DNA of 7,852 nucleotides from GCA-002731945 sp913047775. Its GTDB lineage: Bacteria > Pseudomonadota > Alphaproteobacteria > MED-G09. Made by a program: the position numbers and the translations under genes. The stretch is from NCBI GenBank assembly GCA_913047775.1, contig CAJWUE010000069.1, positions 1 through 7,852 on the forward strand. Reading direction: 5' to 3'. This document shows, one piece after another, positions 1 to 5,817 of this stretch (positions within the stretch are counted from its first letter, which is position 1; every line of letters starts with the position of its first letter). Under the pieces are notes generated by a model that worked only from the letters and a program-made list of their open reading frames with translations, made no database searches and was not told the origin of the DNA.

Positions 1-1782
1 GATAATAACGGTATATCTCGTCGTATTTTTATTGTTGGAGGTGGTATGTTTGTTTTGTCAGCCACAGTATTAGGCCAACTTTGGAATTTGCAGGTCAGGC
101 AGGGCGGAAAATATACACTACTATCCGATAAAAACCGTATTAGACTAACTCCTATTCAACCACAAAGAGGAAGGTTTCTAGATCGTAATGGTTTTCCTGT
201 AGCTATAAATTCATCTAATTTTAAATTATCTTATTTTTCTGAGAATGGTAAAGACAGCTCTAAGGCTTTAGAAAAACTCTCTAAACACATAAATCTAAAT
301 TCTAAACACATCGATAAAATCAAAATAGATATAAAAAAAACAAAAAATGGAAACCCCATATTTGTAAAAGATAACTTAACCATTGAAGAAATAAATATCT
401 TAGAAAAAATTAATGAAAAAGAAGGTTTTGTCATAAAAAATGTCAACAAGAGATCATATATCGAACAAGAAAAGTTTGCTCACATTATTGGTTATGTAAG
501 AAAAAAGAGAGCCTCTGATCACATTAATTCAATGTCAATATCAGGTGTTACTGGTCTGGAATATAGATACGACAATATTTTACGAGGACAAATGGGTTTC
601 GTAAAAACCGAAGTCAATGCGGTTGGTGATAGTGTTAAAATTTTAGACAAAAATGAGTCAATCTCTGGTCAAGATATTATCCTTACTATTGACAGAAATC
701 TTCAAGAAAAAGTTTATACAATGATGAAGGGAAAGCCAGGAGCTGCTTGTGTTTTAGATATTAGGAATGGTGATATTATGGCTTTATGTTCTTCCCCAAG
801 TTTTGATCCTAATGATTTTGTTAGTGGTTTTTCTGAGAAAGAATGGAGAATTCTAAACAATAATATCCATAAGCCTTTTTTAAATAAGGCAATCAATGGC
901 GAATACCCGCCTGGATCAACATTTAAAATGATGGTGGCCTTAGCTGGCTTAGAATCTGGTCTTTTAGACCCAAAAAAGAAAATAATCTGTGAGGGTAAAA
1001 CTGATTTTGGAGATAGGACTTTTCATTGTTGGAGAGACAAAGGTCATAAAGAAGTAGATTTAAGAAAAGCAATAAAAGTATCTTGCGATACTTATTTCTA
1101 TAAGTTAGCCGCAAGACTTGGAATAGATAGAATTGCCTTGATGGCTTATCGTTTTGGTTTAGGAAAAAATTATAATCTAATTTCTGAGAGAGAAAGCAAG
1201 GGATTGATTCCTGATAGAAGGTGGAGAAAAAACAATCTCTATAATTCAAGATGGGGTATAGGAGATACTATAGTTGCTGGAATTGGTCAAGGATATGTGA
1301 CGGCAACCCCCTTACAATTAGCTGTAATGATAGGCTCTATAGCAAATAAAGGGTTTAATATATCCCCTAATCTAATATCTTCTCCTGTTACCAAGAAGAA
1401 TAATCACTCAAAACCATTAGGACTTAGTTTTTCTAACATCGACATGATAAGAAATTTTCTTGATATTGCTGTCAATGAAAGGGGTAGCAATGGTTATAAA
1501 AGTAGAATTAATGATCAAGATTGGTTGATGGGAGGAAAGACTGGCACTTCTCAGGTTAAAGAGATTTTAGAAGAAGAGAGGTTAGGAGAGGTTGTAACTT
1601 CAGATAAATGGGAATTCAGAGACCATGCTTTATTTGTTGGTTATGCGCCAACAAAAAAACCTAGATTTGCTGTATCTGTAATTCTTGAACATGGCGGTTC
1701 GGGAAGTCAAAACGCAGCTCCAGTAGGAAGGGACATTTTACTAGCTTGTAGGAATTTGAAAGATTCAGGTTACAGAATTTAA
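1..1782 (+). CDS. mrdA: Penicillin-binding protein 2 (elongasome peptidoglycan transpeptidase), 5' end cut by window
   Basis: PBP2 is the class B D,D-transpeptidase that cross-links peptidoglycan during side-wall elongation; it sits in the inner membrane with its catalytic part in the periplasm and works with RodA. The frame is open to base 1, and the 15 residues before the first Met (46) include SRRIF and GGG, which match the usual cytoplasmic tail and start of the membrane anchor. The true start therefore lies upstream. Counting from Met46: anchor about 1-18, N-terminal dimerisation/pedestal region with the RGRFLDRNG block at 41-49, and transpeptidase domain from about 205. The catalytic SxxK is S291-T-F-K294 (bases 916-927), SxD is S346-C-D348 (1081-1089) and KTG is 498-500 (1537-1545). 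C315, C328, H334 and C347 look like the PBP2 zinc site. The AT-rich segment at about 65-135 is lysine-rich and poorly conserved. rodA follows after 12 bases. Confidence 0.97.
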   Translation, partial: DNNGISRRIFIVGGGMFVLSATVLGQLWNLQVRQGGKYTLLSDKNRIRLTPIQPQRGRFLDRNGFPVAINSSNFKLSYFSENGKDSSKALEKLSKHINLNSKHIDKIKIDIKKTKNGNPIFVKDNLTIEEINILEKINEKEGFVIKNVNKRSYIEQEKFAHIIGYVRKKRASDHINSMSISGVTGLEYRYDNILRGQMGFVKTEVNAVGDSVKILDKNESISGQDIILTIDRNLQEKVYTMMKGKPGAACVLDIRNGDIMALCSSPSFDPNDFVSGFSEKEWRILNNNIHKPFLNKAINGEYPPGSTFKMMVALAGLESGLLDPKKKIICEGKTDFGDRTFHCWRDKGHKEVDLRKAIKVSCDTYFYKLAARLGIDRIALMAYRFGLGKNYNLISERESKGLIPDRRWRKNNLYNSRWGIGDTIVAGIGQGYVTATPLQLAVMIGSIANKGFNISPNLISSPVTKKNNHSKPLGLSFSNIDMIRNFLDIAVNERGSNGYKSRINDQDWLMGGKTGTSQVKEILEEERLGEVVTSDKWEFRDHALFVGYAPTKKPRFAVSVILEHGGSGSQNAAPVGRDILLACRNLKDSGYRI

Positions 1783-1783
1783 C

Positions 1784-1788
1784 AAGGA
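1784..1788 (+). promoter_or_regulatory. Ribosome binding site for rodA
   Basis: AAGGA lies six bases before the TTG at 1795 and supports this rare start codon. The site sits in the 12-base gap after the mrdA stop. No ATG or GTG occurs in frame between that stop and the TTG. Confidence 0.7.
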
Positions 1789-1794
1789 TTAATA

Positions 1795-2937
1795 TTGAAA
1801 AGTAGATACAGAAATTCTCTTGTTTATGATAGAAGTCCGCATTGGAATTCCTTCAAAAGAATCAATTTTGCTATTCCAGCTTCTCTTTTTCTTCTAAGTT
1901 TGGCAGGGATTTTAATGCTTTACTCTGTTTCGGGTGGTGAAATTGGTGTTTTAGTCAAGAATCATCTGGTTAGAGTTTGTATTGGATTGTTAGTCTTTTT
2001 AGCATTTGCGTTCACAAGTATCAGGATCATTAGATATATTTCACCTGTTTTATATTTAATTATTCTTTTGTGCCTAGTATGGCTTTTTTTCTTTGAGACC
2101 AACACAGTCTCAAGATGGATAAACTTAGGATTCTCAAGCTTTCAACCAGCAGAAGTCCTAAAATTTATCCTAATCTTAACTTTGGCATCTTATTATAGTT
2201 TTTTAGGAGAAAGGCGATCAAAGGGTTTGTTTTCAGTAACTCTACCTTTAGTTTTAATAATTTTACCTGCTTTTCTAACGGTTAGACAACCAGACCTAGG
2301 AACGGCTTTGTTGTTGTTGTTGACTGGTATTTCTATTATTTTTTTTTCCGGTTTGCGTTTTAGGTGGATTGCTATTGTTGCGTTAAGTTTTGGTGCTTCT
2401 ATTCCAATAATATTCGATAATCTTAAAGAGTATCAAAAGGAAAGGCTTATGGTTTTCTTAAATCCGGAAACAGACCCTTTTGGAGCAGGTTATCACATAA
2501 TACAATCTAAGATTGCAATTGGTTCAGGGGGATTTACCGGAAAAGGCTTTATGATGGGTACTCAAAGCCAATTAAATTTTCTTCCAGAAAAACACAGTGA
2601 TTTCATGTTATCTGTTCTACTTGAAGAGATGGGCTTTCTTGGGGGTCTTTTTGTTTTCTTTATCTTTCTTTATTTAATTTTGATCTCTATACACACTTCC
2701 TTAACATCGAGAAGCCGATTTAACTGTTTGGCTTGTGCAGGAATAGCAGTTTTAACATTTTTATATTTCTTTATTAATTCGGCTATGATTATGGGTATTA
2801 TCCCTATAGTTGGGGTACCTCTACCTATGCTTTCTTATGGTGGTTCAGCTATAATTGCTTTTTGTGCTGCCATGGGTTTTGTTGTAAATGCAAGAATAAA
2901 CCGAGATATTAAACTAGAGAGCTTTCTAGGAAACTAA
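1795..2937 (+). CDS. rodA: RodA, SEDS-family peptidoglycan glycosyltransferase
   Basis: RodA polymerises lipid II into glycan strands in the inner membrane, and PBP2 (the gene just upstream) cross-links them; the two form the elongasome core. The 380-aa product has the usual family length and about ten hydrophobic segments, beginning near residues 25-45. SEDS landmarks are in order: SRWIN at 106-110, SFQPAEVLK at 115-123 (E120, K123), QPDLGTAL at 165-172, the DPFGAGYH block at 227-234 whose D227 aligns with the catalytic aspartate of E. coli RodA (D262, from family knowledge), FLPEKHSDF at 262-270 and PMLSYGGS at 344-351. The start is TTG: it is the only plausible initiator between the mrdA stop and the first conserved residues, and it has a well-placed AAGGA. 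Co-transcription with mrdA is very likely. The SEDS relative FtsW is unlikely because of the mrdA neighbour. Confidence 0.96.
   Translation: MKSRYRNSLVYDRSPHWNSFKRINFAIPASLFLLSLAGILMLYSVSGGEIGVLVKNHLVRVCIGLLVFLAFAFTSIRIIRYISPVLYLIILLCLVWLFFFETNTVSRWINLGFSSFQPAEVLKFILILTLASYYSFLGERRSKGLFSVTLPLVLIILPAFLTVRQPDLGTALLLLLTGISIIFFSGLRFRWIAIVALSFGASIPIIFDNLKEYQKERLMVFLNPETDPFGAGYHIIQSKIAIGSGGFTGKGFMMGTQSQLNFLPEKHSDFMLSVLLEEMGFLGGLFVFFIFLYLILISIHTSLTSRSRFNCLACAGIAVLTFLYFFINSAMIMGIIPIVGVPLPMLSYGGSAIIAFCAAMGFVVNARINRDIKLESFLGN
2928..2931 (+). promoter_or_regulatory. Ribosome binding site for the acyltransferase, inside the end of rodA
   Basis: AGGA lies seven bases before the GTG at 2939 and falls within the last codons of rodA. 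With only one base between the genes, ribosomes finishing rodA can reinitiate directly, which favours translational coupling. Confidence 0.6.
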
Positions 2938-2938
2938 A

Positions 2939-3772
2939 GTGTTGCATCCTGTTGACCAAATTATCGAAGAAAGATGTGAAAAATTAAGAAGAAACAAATT
3001 TCTTTGGAATATTATTAAAACTCCCATCTTCAAAGCATTAAATTACAAAGAAGCTAAAGAAATAACAGATATAATTTTTTCTAAAAATGGTTTCGATGCT
3101 TTTTCTTATTTAGTAGAAATTCTTGATACATGTATACGAGTCGAACATTTGGATTTTGTTCCCGATAAAGGCGCCGTTTTATTAGCAGGAAATCATCCTA
3201 CAGGGTTGATAGATGGTATCGTTATGTTTCAGGTTTTAAAAGTGAAAAGACCCGATTATGCTCTTTACGCAAACTCAGATTTAATTAAATTAGCACCGAA
3301 ATTTACGGATGTTATTATTCCCGTAGAATGGATCGAGAGTAAGCGAACCTCTGAAAAAAGTAGAAAAACACTAAAATTAACGAGAGAGGCCCTAAATAAT
3401 GGCAGACCCTTATTATCATTCTCTTCAGGGAGATTAGCAAAAAGAATGGGTATTAAGTTAAGAGAAAGATCATGGATCACAACAGTTATTAAATTATCTT
3501 TGAAGTACAATGTTCCCGTTGTACCTTTTCATATTAGTGCTAGAAATTCATTTTTATATTATTTCCTTGATATTGTTAATGAAGAGCTCAAAAACGTCAG
3601 TCTTTTTCATGAAATGTTAAACAAGAAAAAAATGATATATAGGATTAAATTTGGCATGCCCATTCAACCAGAAAATTTTGTTGGTGATATTGTTTCCGAA
3701 ACTAAATCGCTTCAAAACTATGTTGAATATGTATTGGGAGAACCACCTTCACTGCTAGAAAATTTTAAATGA
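2939..3772 (+). CDS. PlsC-like lysophospholipid/1-acylglycerol-3-phosphate acyltransferase family protein
   Basis: The 277-aa protein looks like an acyltransferase that moves a fatty acyl group onto a glycerophosphate or related lipid at the cytoplasmic face of the inner membrane. The active-site block is AGNHPTGLIDG at 83-93 with H86 and D92. This gives an HX5D spacing, one residue longer than the classical HX4D of PlsC, a variant I associate with a subgroup of these proteins. The second block is SGRLAKR at 163-169 (substrate-binding region in this superfamily) and the third is VPVVPFHISARNS at 192-204. No signal peptide or clear membrane helix is visible, so it is probably peripheral. The start is GTG one base after the rodA stop, with AGGA upstream; an adjacent TTG at 2942 is an alternative. 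Its position in the elongation operon suggests lipid supply coordinated with wall growth, but this is inference. The acyl acceptor cannot be told from sequence. Confidence 0.85.
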   Translation: MLHPVDQIIEERCEKLRRNKFLWNIIKTPIFKALNYKEAKEITDIIFSKNGFDAFSYLVEILDTCIRVEHLDFVPDKGAVLLAGNHPTGLIDGIVMFQVLKVKRPDYALYANSDLIKLAPKFTDVIIPVEWIESKRTSEKSRKTLKLTREALNNGRPLLSFSSGRLAKRMGIKLRERSWITTVIKLSLKYNVPVVPFHISARNSFLYYFLDIVNEELKNVSLFHEMLNKKKMIYRIKFGMPIQPENFVGDIVSETKSLQNYVEYVLGEPPSLLENFK

Positions 3773-3829
3773 ACACTTTTTTTTAATTAAAAATCTGACA
3801 TAGTATTAAAGAATCTTTGGAGCAGGTCT
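3773..3829 (+). other. AT-rich intergenic spacer with T-run and AT-only palindrome
   Basis: This 57-base gap separates the envelope genes from the dehydrogenase pair. It has eight Ts at 3777-3784 and a perfect 14-base AT-only palindrome at 3780-3793. There is no GC stem before the T-run, so it is not a standard intrinsic terminator. TATTAA at 3804-3809 could be a -10 element and a T-rich stretch near 3781 a weak -35; CTGACA at 3795-3800 resembles a -35 but has no -10 at the right distance. A separate promoter for the pair is plausible but not shown. Confidence 0.3.
3819..3822 (+). promoter_or_regulatory. Ribosome binding site for first PQQ dehydrogenase
   Basis: GGAG lies seven bases before the GTG at 3830. 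In the same frame no ATG, GTG or TTG occurs between the stop at 3788 and this GTG, so the site and codon together fix the start. Confidence 0.7.
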
Positions 3830-5803
3830 GTGCAGAAGTCTTTAAGAAAATATCTATTCTTAGTTTGTCTTATTAACTTTTTTGTTACTGGCCATGCCTT
3901 TTCACAAAATGATGATTGGACTTCATATGGTAAAGATCCAGGTGGGGGTCACTATTCTAGTGCTGATGAAATCACTCCAGAAAACGTTAAAAATCTAAGA
4001 CAAGTATGGGTTCATCGGTCAGGAGATTACCACGAGGGAGGTAATTGGAGAGAAGGAGGACTGGGAAGTACTTTGCAAACATCTTTTGGGGTTACACCTA
4101 TTCTTGTAGATGAAATCTTATTTTATTGTACTCCATATAACAGAGTCTTTGCTTTAAATTCTGAAACTGGAGAAGAAAAATGGGTTTTTGATCCAAAGAT
4201 GGAAATAGAAGGAAAAGCCCTTTTGCATTGTAGAGGAGTTAGTAGTTGGAAGGATCAAACCAGATTTGAGAGTGAAGAATGTTCTCATAGAATAATAGCT
4301 ATTACTATTGATGCAGAACTTTTTTCCATAGATGGAAAAAACGGAAAATTATGTAAAGATTTTGGAGATAATGGTCGGATAGATTTAAGGGTTGGAATGG
4401 GAGATCATGACCCATCCCACTATTGGAGCACATCCCCTCCAGCTATAATTAATGATAAAATAGTAATAGGCGGTGGAATTATTGACAATTTTCAAGCTGA
4501 TGTCCCAGGCGGTGTTGTAAGAGCATATGATGTGAGGACTGGTGAATTATTATGGTATTGGGAGCCTATACCTCCTGGATGGGAACCAGTCTTAGATGAA
4601 AGTGACAACCAACTGTTTCAGAAAAGCACAACGAATGTTTGGTCTATAATTTCCGCAGACCCAGAACTAAATATGGTTTATCTTCCAACTGGAAATGTGA
4701 CTCCTGATTATTACGGTGGTCAAAGAAATGGATTGGATTATTATTCCAGTTCAGTTGTAGCATTAAATGCCGATACAGGTGAGGTGGTTTGGTATTTTCA
4801 AACGGTGCATCATGATATATGGGATTATGATGTTCCATCTCAACCGACATTTTATGATATTGAAAAAGATGGACATACTATTAAGGCTCTAGCTCAAACT
4901 ACGAAAACTGGTCTGGTCTTTTTATTAAATCGTGAAACTGGAGAGCCTATTTACCCCGTTGAAGAAAGAGAAGTTCCACAAGGTGCTGTTAAAGGGGATT
5001 ATGTATCAAAAACACAACCATTTCCTACGAAACCATCGCCTCTATCGCTATCTTATTTTGATCCAGAAGAATCTCCTTGGGGTTTTACCTTCTGGGATAA
5101 AGGATATTGTAAAAAAGTCGCCAAAGAATTGCGTTCAGAAGGCCTGTACACACCTCCATCACTTCAAGGGAGTGTTCATTATCCAAGCGCTATTGGTGGA
5201 AATAATTGGGGCGGACCTGCAATTGATTACTCTAGAAATATTATGATTGTTAACACAATGAATTTGGCAAGTATCATCAAGATGATACCAAGAGAAGATT
5301 GTGACAAACCCCTTGAAGAATTGGCTGGTAATATTCTATCCAGACATACAGCTATTGAAACAAATACAGGAACACCATATTGCAATTTACGTTCGATGGG
5401 TTTTTTCTCTCCTTTGAATGTTCCATGTACAAAACCTCCTTGGGGAAAATTAACGGCAATAGATTTAAATTCAGGTGAACAGATATGGGATGTTCCATTG
5501 GGCACTTCAAAAGATCTTGCTCCATTTCCTTTCCATTGGATAAAGGGATCTCCGAATATGGGAGGACCCACGGTAACGGCGTCTGGAGTTACTTTTATAG
5601 CAGCTACAAGTGATTATTATTTAAGAGCTTTTAATACTTTAACAGGTGAGGAACTGGCGAAATTTAGACTTCCAACTGGCGGACATGCAACCCCGATGAC
5701 ATATAAAAACAAGGACGGAAAACAATTTGTTGTTATTGCAGCAGGAGGACATTGGACCCTTTCTCCTCCATCTGATCATGTTATTGCCTATGCGTTGCCT
5801 TAA
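3830..5803 (+). CDS. Secreted PQQ-dependent dehydrogenase, membrane-GDH/quinate-dehydrogenase family, copy 1
   Basis: This is a periplasmic quinoprotein that should oxidise an alcohol, polyol or sugar using PQQ. The 657-aa chain starts with a signal peptide (KSLRKY then a hydrophobic core, likely cleavage after AFS at about 25) and continues as the eight-bladed propeller domain of the E. coli Gcd family. It lacks the roughly 150-residue multi-helix anchor of Gcd. Propeller tryptophan-type blocks are GEEKWVFDP (114-122), GELLWYWEP (238-246), GEVVWYFQT (317-325) and GEQIWDVPLG (549-558); the last block, GEELAKFRLP (606-615), has Ala where Gcd has Trp. By alignment from memory, metal ligands are D219/N220, catalytic base D332 in HHDIWD, PQQ lysine K359 (27 residues on, as in Gcd D466/K493) and N475. 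The Gcd His262 position is Leu131, with His133 just before C134. The start is GTG. The substrate is unknown; the 14-base gap to the next gene implies one transcript. Confidence 0.93.
   Translation: MQKSLRKYLFLVCLINFFVTGHAFSQNDDWTSYGKDPGGGHYSSADEITPENVKNLRQVWVHRSGDYHEGGNWREGGLGSTLQTSFGVTPILVDEILFYCTPYNRVFALNSETGEEKWVFDPKMEIEGKALLHCRGVSSWKDQTRFESEECSHRIIAITIDAELFSIDGKNGKLCKDFGDNGRIDLRVGMGDHDPSHYWSTSPPAIINDKIVIGGGIIDNFQADVPGGVVRAYDVRTGELLWYWEPIPPGWEPVLDESDNQLFQKSTTNVWSIISADPELNMVYLPTGNVTPDYYGGQRNGLDYYSSSVVALNADTGEVVWYFQTVHHDIWDYDVPSQPTFYDIEKDGHTIKALAQTTKTGLVFLLNRETGEPIYPVEEREVPQGAVKGDYVSKTQPFPTKPSPLSLSYFDPEESPWGFTFWDKGYCKKVAKELRSEGLYTPPSLQGSVHYPSAIGGNNWGGPAIDYSRNIMIVNTMNLASIIKMIPREDCDKPLEELAGNILSRHTAIETNTGTPYCNLRSMGFFSPLNVPCTKPPWGKLTAIDLNSGEQIWDVPLGTSKDLAPFPFHWIKGSPNMGGPTVTASGVTFIAATSDYYLRAFNTLTGEELAKFRLPTGGHATPMTYKNKDGKQFVVIAAGGHWTLSPPSDHVIAYALP
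5300..5383 (+). other. Cysteine-bracketed variable loop in dehydrogenase copy 1
   Basis: This stretch encodes residues C491 to C518, a 26-residue loop between two cysteines. The flanking blocks (IPRE before, GTPYC after) align well with copy 2, but the loop itself does not. From memory, E. coli Gcd has no cysteine at either position. Confidence 0.6.
5660..5703 (+). repeat. Near-identical 44-bp patch shared with 7684-7727 (copy 1 side)
   Basis: A 20-base exact match (5660-5679) and a 17-base exact match (5687-5703) to copy 2 lie seven bases apart, a level of DNA identity above most of the alignment. The patch encodes the conserved FRLPTGGHATPMTY block, so protein constraint explains part of it. 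Confidence 0.6.
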
Positions 5804-5807
5804 GAAA

Positions 5808-5812
5808 AGGAG
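5808..5812 (+). promoter_or_regulatory. Strong ribosome binding site for second PQQ dehydrogenase
   Basis: AGGAG lies five bases before the ATG at 5818. It is the best Shine-Dalgarno match in the window, and this is the only complete gene here with an ATG start, so copy 2 may be translated more strongly than copy 1 from a shared message. Confidence 0.75.
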
Positions 5813-5817
5813 TTAAA

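Noticed and set aside
923..1249. Minus-strand open frame of 108 codons.
   Set aside because: It lies wholly inside mrdA across the conserved transpeptidase motifs and has no recognisable protein features; it is a chance open frame.
1780..1797. mrdA and rodA are in the same frame, separated by one stop and four codons, which hints at a read-through fusion.
   Set aside because: PBP2 ends in the periplasm while RodA starts in the cytoplasm, so a direct fusion would have the wrong topology. rodA also has its own ribosome site, and same-frame spacing occurs by chance one time in three.
3777..3793. T-run plus palindrome resembling a terminator.
   Set aside because: The palindrome is entirely A and T and there is no GC-rich stem preceding the Ts.
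3795..3800. CTGACA as a -35 promoter element.
   Set aside because: The bases 16-18 positions downstream do not resemble a -10 box and overlap the ribosome site.
4932..5246. Plus-strand 104-codon frame within the first dehydrogenase.
   Set aside because: It overlaps well-conserved dehydrogenase sequence in another frame and its product is low-complexity with no recognisable motif.
5227..5571. Minus-strand open frame of 114 codons.
   Set aside because: It is antisense to conserved dehydrogenase codons and has no family signature.
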